Origin: Rhabdophis nuchalis | Taxonomy: Eukaryota > Chordata > Lepidosauria > Squamata > Natricidae | Assembly: GCA_039707465.1 (NCBI GenBank) | Contig: CM077644.1 | Location: 216,007,962-216,071,961 of the forward strand | DNA length: 64,000 nt | Direction of reading: 5' to 3' | Shown here: piece by piece, positions 10,796-22,171 of the stretch | How positions within the stretch are numbered: the first letter of the stretch is position 1 | How the letters are laid out: every line of letters starts with the position of its first letter | Translations under genes and position numbers: made by a program | The notes under the pieces: generated by a model | The model's database searches: none | What the model was told of the DNA's origin: nothing | The model's input: only the letters and a program-made list of their open reading frames with translations

Positions 10796-11574
10796 TAAGG
10801 TGACCAGACGTCCCGAATTTGGCAGGACAGACCCGCTTCTCCATTAGATATCCCGCCACCCGCCTTTTCTTCAAAATGTCCCGCTTCGGGCGCTCTGTAC
10901 GCGCTCAGAGGCGTGCGCCTCTGAGCACCAGTTCGGGCGGGGAGGGCCTTGGAGGGGGGGCGCGTGCACTCCGGCACGTCACGCGCCTGCAGAGGGCATC
11001 AGGGCACGCTCCCACCCACACCCGTGGCGCACTCTTTAAAGGCAGAGGCGGCGGCTCTCAGCCTGTGAGGGACGGCCTTTGGCCCAATGGTCAGGCGCAC
11101 GGCTGCTGGGTCTGGCAGCAGCGCAGGAGGTGTCGGGCGAGCAGCGCAATGGCTCCAAGTGCGGAAGGCAAGAGTGATACGCTGGGACGGGGGCTCGCAA
11201 GGGCCTGGCCCGCTCACCTGAGTGCCCTTCCCTGCACCGGGCAGCCCCTTGCACCTCCTGCGTCCCAGCGTATCACTTTTGCCTTCCGCGCTCAGAGCCA
11301 TCGCGCTGCTTGGCCGGCACCTCCTGCGTCGCTGCCAGCGCAGAGGGCATCAGGGCAGCTGTGTGCCAGATCCAGCCGCCGCCCCGAAGGCCGTCCCTCA
11401 CACGCTGAGAGCCGCCGGATCGGTCCGCCGCCATTGCCTTTAAAGTCGCCATTGCCTTTAAAGTGGCAGCTGTTGAGAGCACGCCCCTGCCCTGATGCCC
11501 TCTGCGCAGGCACGCGCGCGCTCCCCCCCATCGACAGTGTCCCGCTTTGGGATTTTGAAAATCCGGTCACTTTA
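10796..11574. mobile_element. Foldback hAT element, 779 bp, perfect 8-bp TSD
   Basis: The termini are TAAGGTGACCAGA on the left and TCCGGTCACTTTA on the right. A perfect 8-bp duplication AGCTAGTC lies at 10788-10795 and 11575-11582. The interior is a long imperfect inverted repeat, with about 10986-11195 mirrored by about 11515-11268 around a centre near 11230. The arms share motifs such as GAGGGCATCAGGGCA, CTCAGC...GTGAGGGACGGCC and GTGATACGCTGGGACG. The right arm carries a small tandem duplication (TTTAAAG...CCATTGCC, 11430-11465). The 253-residue frame at 10819-11580 is a by-product of the GC-rich palindrome. Confidence 0.87.
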
Positions 11575-11583
11575 AGCTAGTCA

Positions 11584-12218
11584 TGTTGTGGCCCACCAGC
11601 AGCCAGCAGAGCTGGCAGCAGAGTTGGACAATGAGAAGGTTGGAAGAAGCATGGGCCAGTCCTGGAGGCTGGGGAAGGTTCAGACGAGGGGTCTGCATCA
11701 GAGGTGGAGATGGGGCCAAGACAATCTAGCAGTTCTCAGCTGCCTTCGGAGCTAGACAGCAGTGAAGCAGAAGAACAGCTGGAGCTTGTTCCCAGCATGC
11801 GCATGCGCAGAGCTGCCAGAAGAAAAGAACAGGTAACAAATCTGGGTCAACATGTGAGTAAAGCCACAGGTGGACAGTGAATGGCCTCTCCCATAGGAAA
11901 TAAAAGAGGAGCAAAGGGAGATGGGCTTTTTCAGGAAAAAATTGTTTATTTGTTCATTCCTTTCAGAAGTGTGAAGATCTGCCCATTAATCTCAAAGATT
12001 CTGTGCCAAGTCTATCCTTGCACAGCACTGCATTTGGAAAATATTTACATGGCATCTTTCCAAGCTAGACATGGTCTGTGGTCATAAATTCACCTTTGAA
12101 AGACTGTTTACCAGCCCTTTGCTGAATGTGAATGAGAGTTCACATTCGTTTAACAAAAGGGATTTTGTCGGGACCAGGAATCTGCTTCATGCTTTTCGGG
12201 GAAGCATAGGTCAGAACA
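11584..12218 (+). mobile_element. Solo LTR, family A, plus orientation
   Basis: It starts TGTTGTGGCCCACC and ends GGTCAGAACA (TG...CA). A near-perfect 5-bp target duplication flanks it: AGTCA at 11579-11583 and GGTCA at 12219-12223. It aligns along its length with the minus-strand copy at 40630-41198 (shared CAGCAGAGCTGGCAGCAGA, CTGCCTTC, GAATGGCC, AATAAAAG, TGCTGxATGTGAATGAG). AATAAAAG near 11898 is a plausible polyadenylation signal. There is no gag, pol or env sequence, so it is an LTR left by recombination. Superfamily is undetermined; a 5-bp duplication fits Gypsy or ERV. Confidence 0.82.
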
Positions 12219-12223
12219 GGTCA

Positions 12224-12995
12224 TTTGCATTATTTTAGAGAGTCCTTGTGGCCACTTGGAGGTTTATCTATGTCCTCAGTGTCACCTGAGACATTGAAAA
12301 GTTGGAGTTGTGTTTTCTGCAGGATGTTTTTCTGTCCTATGTCCCTTCAGTGTTGAACATAGTTGCAAGTTGTTGGGGATGAGTCTGTTTTGTTTGCCTC
12401 TCAAACTGAAGCGGATATTAAGCAAGGAATTTCATTTGGCATCTTTGGTACTCTGATTTTAATGCACCGTGTGTAAGCTATGACATCACCCATTTCCTGA
12501 ATTTCCCCATCCCTCAAAATGTAAGCAGTAAACATTCATTTGTGTGCGTGTTTTTTTTACTATGCATCTAAGGACACTTTAAGAAAATGTTAAACTCAGA
12601 TTGATTGATAATGCAGATCTCTGTTTTTCTTTCGAAAAACCATGACTGTATCCTTCTTTTCATTGATTTGTAATGAAAATATGGGGGATGTTTTCATGTT
12701 TGCTATCTGGACATTTCCTCTAGGGAATCTCTGCTGTTTTTATGATTTAGCAAGAACTACAGGAGGGTTTTGTCTATAGCTAATATAAATCCAATATATT
12801 AAATCAAAGAAGATGCTACACTTCCTGCAAAACATCTAGAGACGTCAGCAGGAAGTGAGTTGTTGAGAGAAGCCAATTTACTAAGAAAGCCTTGTTGTTG
12901 CTATTATTTTGGGACCTTGGCAATCATTTCCTTATTACTTCAAAACATTATCCCTGAGAAGGGAAGAAGGCTCTATGTGTTCCTCTGTACCATGA
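12224..12995. other. Unique stretch, nothing recognised
   Basis: It is mixed-composition sequence between the solo LTR and a LINE. No termini, coding similarity or RNA boxes are supported. Confidence 0.45.
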
Positions 12996-14168
12996 ACCCA
13001 AACCAATCTGTTCTTTTCTATCATATATGAGAGTAGCATTAAATGGACACTTCTCCAAGTGGAGGGAAGTAAAGAGTGGAGTCCCCCAAGGTTCAGTACT
13101 GGGACCCCTGCTCTTCAACCTTTTCATAAATGATCTAGAAGTAGGAGTAAACAGCAAGGTAGCCAAATTTGCCGACGACACTAAATTATACAGGGTAGTA
13201 AAAACTGAGAGAGAGTGTGAGGAGCTCCAGAGAGATCTCTTGACACTGGGGGAGTGGGCAACCCAGTGGCAAATGAGCTTCAACATTAGTAAGTGCAGAG
13301 TGATGCACGTTGGGGCAAAAAAAACCCAACTACATCTATAAACTGATGGGGCCTGAACTCCTTGCAACTAACCAGGAAAGGGACCTTGGTGTCCTGGTGG
13401 ACAGCTCAATGAAGGTGTCAACCCAGTGTGCCGCAGCAGTGAAAAAAGCAAACTCATTAGGAAGGGTATAGAAAATAAGTCAGCAAGTGTCATTTTGCCT
13501 CTTTATAAATCTATGGTGAGGTCCCATCTGGAGTATTGTGTAAAGTTCTGGTCACCATACCTTCGGAAGGATATTATGGAAATGGAAAAGGTGCAGAGGA
13601 GGGCAACCAGAATGTTAGGGGGCTGGAACACCTTCCTTACCATCTGAGGCTGCAACGGCTGGGCCTCTTCACTCTAGAACGACGGTGCCTGAGAGGTGAC
13701 CTGATTGAAGTCTATAAAATCATGCACGGTGTGGACAAAATAGAAAAGGAAAACTGTTTTCCCTATTGCACAACACTAAAACTAGGGGGCACTCCATGAA
13801 ACTTTTGATAACTAGACCTCAAACAAATAAGAGGAAGTACTTTTTCACCCAGAGGATCACTGGTCTATGGAACTCCCTGCCAGAAGAAGTGGTGACAGCT
13901 GTCAGCCTTGACACCTTTAAGAAAGGATTAGACGAGTTCATGGAGAACAAGGGTATCAATAGCTATCATTATGGATGCCTAAGGACACCCTCCGGGTTGG
14001 AGAGATAGGCAGGATATCTTTCAATGCCATTTGCAGGGAATCATAAGCAGGTGAAGACATCTGCTTGGGAATACCCTGAAGCAAATGGGGAGCCACTGTG
14101 TGAGACAGAATGCTGGACTGGATGGGCTGTGGCCTGTTCCAGCAAGGCTATTCTTATGTATCTTATGT
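12996..14168 (+). mobile_element. CR1-group LINE (L3-like), 5'-truncated
   Basis: Broken frames 13027-13341, 13426-13647, 13536-13799 and 13766-14008 together encode the RT palm onward: SGVPQGSVLGPLLF, KFADDTK, then [53 protein letters not shown]. At least three frameshifts or stops interrupt it. The 3' UTR ends in a tail of TTCTTATGTATCTTATG type after GCTGGACTGGATGGGCTG, the usual L3-like end. It lacks the endonuclease and the first part of RT, so it is an inactive 5'-truncated copy. Confidence 0.85.
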
Positions 14169-14172
14169 CAGT

Positions 14173-14350
14173 CAGTGGTGGGTTCTAAAATTGTTTACTA
14201 CTGCTTCTGAGGGCATGGCTAGGTGGGGGGGGCATGTGACTGAGTGGGCATGGCCAACTTGATGTCCCTCATGCACACTCTGTCACATGACCCTCATGCA
14301 CACTCTGTCACATGACCCTCACCCCCCCCCCCCATCAAGCTACGGCCACC
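14173..14350. mobile_element. hAT-like CAGTGGTGG element, partial
   Basis: It starts CAGTGGTGGGTTCTAAAATT exactly after the LINE tail and carries the GGGCATGTGACTGAGTGGGC body found in 31733-32100. A 25-bp unit (CATGCACACTCTGTCACATG then ACCCT) is repeated in tandem at 14270-14294 and 14295-14319. The right end is not resolved; CAGTGGTGAAAATTTTTG at 14353 may be a second terminus. Confidence 0.6.
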
Positions 14351-15303
14351 GAAACAGTGGTGAAAATTTTTGGGACTCCAATGGAGGGAAGGGAGGGGGG
14401 GAAGAGAGGGGGGAAATCTCCCAAAAATAGACTGCCAGAGAATTTAGGGTGGGGAAAAGCCATACGTTTCCTACAAGGAATCAAAGCATTCAACTTTGCA
14501 GCCCAGAGGACATGCCTGCATTTATAAATCTGGCGGGCGAGTGGGAAGGAGGAGAGAACAATGGGAAGGAAAGGGTGGGAGATAAGAAAAAATGTAGGCA
14601 GAGGTACTGGTACTGTGCAAGCAGGGTGGAGGGAGGGAGGAAAGTTCATCAGATCCTGGCTCGGGACAAGGGGGGGGGGAGGATGAACCGGCTGCAACCC
14701 CCCAAAACATCCCCAGGCTCAGCAGGGGCCATGGGAAATCACAGAGCCCAGCTTGCACGCACGTGCTTGTGCCCTGCAGTCACGCACGGCACCCCCATCC
14801 CAGGTTCCCCTTTTTGCATTCCATCTTTGTGCGTTCAGGTGGAGCAGAGGAGCTGCTCAGCTTCATCAAATTCCTGCAATGGGTAAGTTGAACAGTGGTG
14901 ATGGGAGGCAGCCAGCCAAGCAGGGCCCAGGTGGGTTGTGGAACACAGAGCCAGGATGCAGGGCCCGCTTTCCTCCACCATGGATTGAAAAGTGCCATAG
15001 TAGATCTCCTCATCTGGTTTGTTGACCTCTATGTGATTCAGACCCCACAAGACTGCTGCTTCTAGTCATTGCCTTAATTTCTATAAAAATTAGATCAGGA
15101 GAGTTTTGTGGGACTTTTAAGGTCTCTGGCTCGGGTCAAGAACATGTGCTGGTTGGAATATTAGATCATGTGTCTGCCAGACATCAACAAGGGTCCCTGC
15201 CAAATTCTCTATGCCTGACAGTTGTTCAGGTAAGGGGGAAGATCCTAAAGCCAGGTCAGGTATGTCTTACTTTTCTATAATATCAATATATTTCAAAATG
15301 AAG
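14351..15303. other. G-rich stretch without recognised gene
   Basis: Several overlapping frames exist on both strands (for example 14449-14886) but are low-complexity and mutually antisense. No domain or repeat end is recognised beyond a possible continuation of the hAT-like element at its left. Confidence 0.45.
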
Positions 15304-15842
15304 TACTGTATTTTTCGGACTATAAGACGCACTGGAGTATAAGATGCACCATGAGTTTGAAGAGGTAATTAAAAAAAAAACATTTTTGCACTCTGCAGAC
15401 TTCCCAAACCCTCAGCACACCTGTTTTTTGCAAAAAAAAAAAAAAAAAAAAAAAAAGGCATGCAGACATTTTGTACGCTTCTAGAATGCTCCTGGGGGCT
15501 TGGGGGGGGCACGAATGAACAAAAAAATATCTGGCTTTTCAGAAAAACAGGCCATATTTTGCAAAAACAAAAAAGGGGGAGCATGCAGAGCTTTGGGAAG
15601 CTTGTAGAATGCTCCTGGAGGCTGCAGGGCCAAAAAGGAGCAAAAATGCCAAATTTTCTGCTCATTTTTGCTCTCCCCAGCCCCCAGGACCACTTTGCAA
15701 GCCTCCCAAACCCTCTGCATGTCCATTTTTGCAAAGGGCGTGGGGTTTTGGTAGGCCAAAAATGCTGTATTCAGTGTACAAGATTTTCACCCTCTTTTGG
15801 GGGGGGGGGAATGGTGCGTCCTATACTCTGAAAAATGCGGTA
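15304..15842. mobile_element. TIR DNA element (TACTGTATTTTTCGG family)
   Basis: Inverted termini of about 29 bp run TACTGTATTTTTCGGACTAT on the left and end CTGAAAAATGCGGTA on the right, with inner GACGCAC/GTGCGTC. The tip begins and ends in TA, as in elements duplicating TA, but superfamily is not certain. The interior holds a poly-A run (15428-15455) and repeated GCTCCTGGxGGCTG blocks, with no transposase. A second copy is at 35653-36071. Confidence 0.7.
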
Positions 15843-16971
15843 TTTATTTTGGCTCCGAAGACAATAGTTCTAATCTTCAGCAATATGTTATTCATTGTTA
15901 GCTCTACTAAGCCACCTTTGCTTAGCAGACTACATTTTTAGTGTGTCATTTTTATTGGCTACATTTTTAATGTGAGTAATTTGGAAGCCTCACTGGGAAG
16001 CAAAATGGAATGTTGTTGCTTAAAGATGACTCTCTTTGATTAGGCCAGGAAGCTCTTGGAAATCCATGCTGTTTTGTGCCTTTGAACACAGTTGCAATTC
16101 TCAGAAGGGACTTGATGGAAAAATTATTATTAAACTTTGATACACCTTTTAATCCCTTTCCAGTGACCTCAATTAATAGCCAACTTAACCTTTCCACAGA
16201 AGAAGCTAAATTATATTTCTAAGACCATGTTATCCCACATGGTATTTTATTACCTACTGCATAATTAAAAAGCAAAAGAGCAAAACCTGATTGACATAAT
16301 CTTGAACTTACAATGGATCAGAAAAGCCTAGTAACTATGTACTCTAGGCATGTATGTAATGTATTTTCCATTGATAACAAAATCTCAAAGCAAAAATGCA
16401 AAATATTCTTGTTAAAACTATTTTACAATAAAAGCCCATTACAATATTCCCATATTAAAAACCACAAAGTGGCTTAAAATTTTGTCACACAGTCTAGAAA
16501 TACCAATATATCAATTGTATATCAATAAATATATCAGTAAAACAGAAAAGGAAATTTCATAAATTTATTCAATGACCTGCACAAAATACATGTGTCTTGA
16601 GGTTGCTACTGAACACAGCTGGAAGCAACCACGTATTTTAACTAAGTAACGCAATCAAAATAAAACTCGTTACTCAAGCCCAGCAAACAGAATTAGGAAA
16701 AAATATAAAGAAGACTGAACTAAGAAAAGTAGGGCATACTACTTCACAATTTTCTTCTTAATTTACTCTTGACAATATATAGCAAGTCAATAGTTTAGAA
16801 GACTTAAAATATACTATAGCTTGGAAAGTTGAAGAACATGCTACGTAGGCTTAATCAGAATTTTTTAGTGGAAAGAAAACTAAAATAAGTTCCTTTCTCC
16901 TTACTGTTAATTGTTCAGTTAAACTTGATGAAATCTATTGCAGATGTGAGGAACTAGCCACGCTCAATAAT
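15843..16971. other. AT-rich unique stretch
   Basis: No coding similarity and no repeat termini are seen. Frames such as 15967-16197 (minus) look incidental. Confidence 0.45.
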
Positions 16972-17842
16972 TTTGAATGGAGATAGTATGCATCTTGCCC
17001 CTATGGATGGGGCGCGCAATTTGGGTGTCCTCCTGGATACCCGGCTGTCTATGGAAGAGCAAGTGACAGCCGTGGCCAGGAGGGCGTTTTACCAGGTTCG
17101 CCTGGTTCGCCAATTGCGCCCCCTATTGGATCGGGATGCCCTTCGCACAGTCACTCATGCCCTCGTGACATCCCGACTGGACTATTGTAACTCTCTCTAC
17201 ATGGGGCTCCCCTTGAGGTGCACCCGGAGGCTTCAGTTAGTTCAGAATGCAGCCGCGCGAGTAATTATGGGCACCTCTAGGTTTGCCCACATAACACCGC
17301 TCTTGCGCGAGCTGCACTGGCTACCTGTCGTCTTCCGGGTGCGCTTCAAGGTGTTAGTTATCATCTTCAAAGCGCTCCATGGCTCGGGACCTAGCTATCT
17401 GCGAGATCGGATCCTGCCCCACACATCCTCACGACCGATTCGCTCCCACAGAGAGGGGCTTCTCCGGGTGCCGTCCACTAGACTTTGTCAGCGGGCGGCG
17501 CCCAGGGGAAGGGCGCTCTCTGTGGCGGGCCCGGCCCTCTGGAACGACCTTCCCCCTGATATTAGAACGACCACCGACCTCCGCTCCTTCCGTGTAAAAT
17601 TGAAGACCTATCTCTTTCGACTGGCCGGCCTTGAATAGTTCTCTCTGTCTTTTAACTACAAATATTTTAATGGGTTCTTAATTTTATATTTTTAGCACGG
17701 GTAATTCTATTTAATTCTATTTTAAGTATGTTTGTATTATTGTATACTGTTTTTAACTATGCCTGTGCACCGCCCCGGGTCCCTGTGGGGAGAGGGTGCG
17801 GTTAATAAATCTCAATTTATTATTATTATTATTATTATTAAC
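16972..17842 (+). mobile_element. L2-clade LINE, 3' third, 5'-truncated
   Basis: The open frame 16973-17638 covers the post-RT region (MDGARNLGVLLDTRLSM, SRLDYCNSLYMGLPLR, LQLVQNAAAR, ELHWLPV, FKALHGSGPSYL, LWNDLPPDIR) and ends in a normal stop. It matches residues of about 860-1083 of the intact protein at 47668-50919. The 3' UTR follows with GTGCACCGCCCCGGGTCCC and a (TTA)n tail ending near 17840. A second L2 fragment begins at once after the tail. Confidence 0.92.
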
Positions 17843-19340
17843 CCCTGGTCGCACAACAGTTTCCCCGTCACCTGGAGGAAGTAGACTATCTAGATCCGCG
17901 CCAGTCCGGCTTCCGGCCCGGGTATAGCACCGAGACGGTATTGGTTGCGTTGGTTGATGATCTCTGGAGGGCCAGAGATGGGGGTTGTTCCTCCATCCTG
18001 GTCCTATTAGACCTCTCGGCGGCTTTCGATACCATCGACCATGGTATCCTATTGCATCGGCTGGGGGGGTTGGGGGTGGGAGGCACTGTTTTACGGTGGT
18101 TCTCCTCCTACCTCTCTGGCCGATCGCAATTTGTGTTGACAGGGGGGCAGAGGTCGACCGCGAGACCCCTCACATGTGGGGTGCCTCAGGGGTCAGTCCT
18201 CTCGCCCCTCCTGTTCAACACATACATGAAGCCGCTGGGTGAGATCATCCGTGGTTTTGGGGTAGAATACCATCTGTACGCTGACGACATCCAGCTGTAC
18301 ATTTCTACCCCAAACCACCCCAACGATGCCGTAGCGGTGATGTGCCAGTGCCTGGAAGCTGTACGGATCTGGATGGGAAGTAACGGACTCAAGCTCAACC
18401 CGACCAAGACCGAGTGGCTGTGGTTTCCGGCTGCCCGATTCAACCAGCTTACTCCATCGCTGGCCATAGGGGGCGAACATCTTGCCCCTGTGGATGGGGC
18501 GCGCAATTTGGGTGTCCTCCTGGATGCCCGGCTGTCCATGGAAGATCAAGTGACAGCCGTGGCCAGGAGGGCGTTTTACCAGGTTCGCCTGGTTCGCCAA
18601 TTGCGCCCCCTATTGGATCGGGACGCCCTTCGCACAGTCACTCATGCTCTCGTGACATCCCGACTGGACTATTGTAACTCTCTCTACATGGGGCTGCCCC
18701 TGAGGTGCACCCGGAGGCTTCAGCTAGTCCAGAATGCAGCCGCGCGAGCAATTATGGGGACCGCAAGGTCTACCCATGTAACACCGCTCTTGCGCGAGCT
18801 GCACTGGCTGCCTGTCGTCTTCCGGGTGCGCTTCAAGGTGCTAATCATCATCTTTAAAGCGCTCCATGGCTCGGGACCTAGCTATCTGCAGGATCGGATC
18901 CTGCCTCATACATCCTCACGGCCGATTCGCTCCCACAGAGAGGGGCTTCTCCGGGTGCCGTCCACTAGACTGTGTCAGCGGGCGACACCCAGGGGAAGGG
19001 CGCTCTCTGTGGCGGGCCCGGCCCTCTGGAACGACCTTCCCCCCGACATCAGGACAACTACGGACCTCCGCTCCTTCCGTCTTAAATTAAAAACTTACTT
19101 TTTCCGTCTGGCCGGCCTGGGATAGCCTCCTTGCCTTGGGATTTTATAGAATAGGTTTTTAGTTTAATCGGGATTTTAGCACAGGGTTTATTTAATTGGT
19201 TCTTAAATTTTGTTGGTATATTTATTGTTGTTTGTTATTTATTGCTTTTATGCTACCTGTGCACCGCCCCGAGTCCCCATGGGGAGAGGGGGCGGTCTAG
19301 AAATAATAAATTTCATTTCATTTCATTTCATTTCATCTGG
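17843..19340 (+). mobile_element. L2-clade LINE, RT to 3' end, 5'-truncated
   Basis: Uninterrupted coding runs from the RT N-terminal block (QQFPRHLEEVDYLDP) to the stop at 19125. It contains LVLLDLSAAFDTIDHGILL, GVPQGSVLSPLLFN, YADD, and the conserved tail. By eye only seven residues differ from the corresponding part of the 47668-50919 protein, so the two copies are young. The 3' UTR ends in GTGCACCGCCCCGAGTCCCC and an (ATTTC)n tail (about 19308-19336). The first roughly 660 residues, including the endonuclease, are missing. Confidence 0.93.
17941..19125 (+). pseudogene. L2 ORF2 fragment: reverse transcriptase and C-terminus
   Basis: This 394-codon frame has no stop and carries the RT catalytic blocks LDLSAAFDTIDH and YADD (here YADDIQLY), then the L2 C-terminal region. 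RT would copy L2 RNA at a nicked target. Coding continues upstream in the same frame to about 17845 without an ATG, so the start is a truncation, not a real initiation site. It lacks the endonuclease and cannot be autonomous. Confidence 0.85.
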
Positions 19341-19557
19341 CATCTGAACTGTACAATCAGTGTAGTCCCAGCCATATCACTTATATACCTAATGGAAGTG
19401 GGGCTTGGGCACTGAACCCAAAGTATATACCCATTGTTTATTTCACATTTGCCATTGTTGCACAAGATCCCTCTTCTCTATTTTTTTATTCCATTGTCTT
19501 CCTCTATGCTTCTCTCTGCTTAAAATTGATATCCCAGTACTAAATCAGATCCCATTA

Positions 19558-20030
19558 ATAGAATAGAATAACAGAGTCAGAAGGGACCTTGGAGATGTTC
19601 TAATCCAACCCCCTGCTTAGGCAGGAAAACCAAAACCACTTCAGACAAATGGTTATCCAACATCTTCTTAAAAGCTTCCAGTGTTGGAGCATTCACAACT
19701 TCTGGAGGCAAGTTGTTCTACTGATTAATTGTTCTAACTGTCAGGACATTTCTCCTTAGTTCTAAGTTGCTTCTCTCCTTGATTAGTTTCCACCCATTGC
19801 TTCTTGTCCTAACCTCAGGTGCTTTGGAGAATAGTTTGACTCCCTCTTCTTTGTGGCAACCCCTGAGATATTGGAACACTGCTATCATGTTTCCCCTAGT
19901 CCTCCTTTTCATTAAACTAGACATACCCAGTTCCTGCAACCATTCTTCATATGTTTTAGCTTCCAGTCCCCTAATCATCTTTGTTGGTCTTCTCTGCACA
20001 CTTTCTAGAGTCTCAATATCAGTAAAGCTA
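19558..20030 (-). mobile_element. CR1 LINE, 3' end, minus strand
   Basis: The minus-strand frame 19718-20143 contains ETLESVQRRPTKMIRGLE, YEEWLQELGMSSL, RTRGNMIAVFQYLRGCHKEEG, KLIKERSNLELRRN, the C-terminal end of CR1 ORF2. The 3' UTR (GGGTTGGATTAGAACATC on the minus strand) ends near 19560 beside AATAGAATAGAAT, the CR1 type of short tandem tail. It is 5'-truncated and matches the 57158-58351 copy. Confidence 0.88.
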
Positions 20031-20154
20031 AGTATTAGGAATACATGATGCATGCAAGTGTATTTTGTGTAAAAAATAGAATATAAATCTAATAAATCAA
20101 AAATTAAACATTGCACAGTATTAGGGAACATATGAAATAGCATTATACCAGAAT

Positions 20155-20310
20155 CTAGGCCTATCTAACTCAGTATTGTGAGCACTACATATAGATTTTA
20201 AGCAAATATTAAATTCCCTTTGGCCATTTTTACAGATGGTAGGGGATCAAATCTCGGACATTTTGCCTGCAAAGCACGTACTCTGCAACTTTACCACTCT
20301 TTTCGGAGAC
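20155..20310 (-). mobile_element. tRNA-derived SINE, minus strand, degraded
   Basis: On the minus strand the segment reads GTGGTAAAGTTGCAGAGTAC, TGCTTTGCAGGCAAAATGTC, GAGATTTGATCCC (B-box-like), ending with AATACTGAGTTAGATAGGCC. This is the head and tail of a known type of squamate tRNA-SINE (TGCTTTGCATGCAGAAGGTC-like). The centre is degraded. Confidence 0.55.
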
Positions 20311-21587
20311 ACAGTTCTTCTCCCTGAATAGATTTCAGCTGCTACTTTTCAGAAACGTTACAACATTATGGAACCAGCCATAGCATTACTTCATTCTTGA
20401 CATGGCACTTTATGGATGATGTCACATCAATAAAAGGATTTGTGCCAAAAAAAAAAAAAAAGATGCTTTCTAACCAAACATTTTCTTCTTCACGGCAGCC
20501 TGAACATTGGGTGATACATTCCAGCACAAGTCTCTTTTGAAACTCGAAAATCAATTCCTTCAAAAGCTAATGGGAGAGAAAAGTTACTTTTATTTTTTTG
20601 CATGCTCGTTTTTTTTCAGAGGCATTTAATTAGCAATGGAAGGAATTAGCATGCAGAAATGAATTGACCCTTTGTCAGATCTAGCAATTTATGTTCTTAA
20701 ATTGTGGCAAAGTCCTAATGTTTGTACATTTCCCCCTATTTGTAAAATGTACAGTATGTTGTGTATAAACACAGATGTTGCTTCTATAGCAATATATGAA
20801 AAATATCTGATGAATGGCATTAAATTCTGATTACATGTACATTCCCTTTACAGCACAACCAGCCTTAGTGCATCTGCAGCAATTTATGGTTGTTTACAGC
20901 TTCTTGGTAATTTCCCTTTTCACCTGGATCGCTTCCCTTGGCGTCTAGGCGATAAAAACACATACTGATTGATGTCAAATGAAAAATATTATTAGCGGGA
21001 AGAGGGAAGGGGGGGGGGTTACCCAGCTGGAATGTGAATGTTAGTCGTTTTCATTTTTTAGTTATAATTAGGCAATTTCATCCAAGGAAAGCTTTTAAAA
21101 AAGAAAAAAAGACAGACAGAAAAAAAGCATACAAACTCACAGTCATTAACCGTAGTGGATTAAAAAAAAAAAAATTCTTCATTTGTAAAAACTGCCCCTT
21201 ATTGCGTTCATTTTAAAAAGTGTTATGTTATCATTTGGCCTTAAAAGGAAGATATTTCTGTCAAAATTCTTCCAATGAAACTTTTTCTTGTTTTTCTTGT
21301 TTTTATTAAAATATAAATATTAAATATTTCATATTATACCATTGAGGATATGTATTTGTCAAGTAGCTGAAAATGAAATCCCATGACAGCAGGTTTTTTT
21401 TTAAAATAAAAGAAAGTTATCTAGAATTTGTGAGTGCAGACACTTTTCAATTAGAACTACAGGGAGTGATCATCCCCTCCCCTTTCTATTATTTTCCCAA
21501 TGAAGAGTTTTCTTGTCAAAATATTGTCCTGTTAGAATATCTCACCTTGACAAAAAGTTAATATTTCTCTCTCAATGTAAGAATATA
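20311..21587. other. Unique stretch, possible conserved non-coding block 20560-20960
   Basis: A poly-A run lies at 20446-20461. From about 20610 to 20960 the sequence is repeat-free and of balanced composition, with homeodomain-like cores (TTTAATTAGCAATGG, GGAATTAGCATGC). It looks unlike the decayed surroundings, which is only an impression. No coding exon is seen. Confidence 0.35.
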
Positions 21588-21599
21588 AGGGATGCGGTG

Positions 21600-21930
21600 A
21601 CTCAGTGGCTACGATGCTGAGCTTGTCGATCAGAGAGGTTTGGGCAGTTTGGCGGTTTGAATCCCTAGCGCTGCGTAACGGAGTGAGCTCCCGTGACATG
21701 TCCCAGCTTCTGCCAACCTAGTAAAATGCAAGTAGAAAAATAGGAACCACCTTTGGTGGGAAGGTAACAGCCTTCTGTGTGCCTTCGGCATTTAGTCATA
21801 CCAGCCACATGACCACGGAGACGTCTTCGGACAGTGCTGGCTCTTCAGCTTTGAAACGGAGATGAACACCACATCCTAGAGTTAAGAATGACTAGCACAT
21901 ATGTGCAAGGGGAACCTTTGCCTTTACCAA
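21600..21930 (+). mobile_element. Sauria SINE with perfect 12-bp TSD
   Basis: The head GGATGCGGTGACTCAGTGGC and the B box GGTTTGAATCCC are followed by the AACCACCTTTGGTGGGAAGG body and the tail GGGGAACCTTTGCC. A perfect 12-bp duplication TAAGAATATAAG lies at 21588-21599 and 21931-21942. It is full length and comparatively young, the same family as 8573-8922. Confidence 0.95.
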
Positions 21931-22171
21931 TAAGAATATAAGCAGTGCTTTGATGGATTGGAGCTCTGGCTATCTAGTCCAGCAGTCAGTTCTCCTAGGG
22001 GCCAACCAACTGCACAAGGGAGCTGAGTGGTCACGTAGTGGGTAATCTTCAGAGGTAATCACACTGCCATCACAGGTATGTGATCCTAAGTAGTTTTCAT
22101 GAATCCATGAATTGCTCCCATTCTTTTTACTCAAGCTGCTAATCAGCCATATCTCATAGTCATGCATTCTG

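Noticed and set aside
10819..11580. 253-residue open frame
   Set aside because: It spans the GC-rich foldback hAT almost end to end. Overlapping frames exist on the other strand and there is no domain, so it is an artefact of composition and palindromy.
14270..14319. Tandem 25-bp repeat as possible CRISPR or satellite seed
   Set aside because: It has only two units with no spacers, lies inside a hAT-like element, and the host is a eukaryote.
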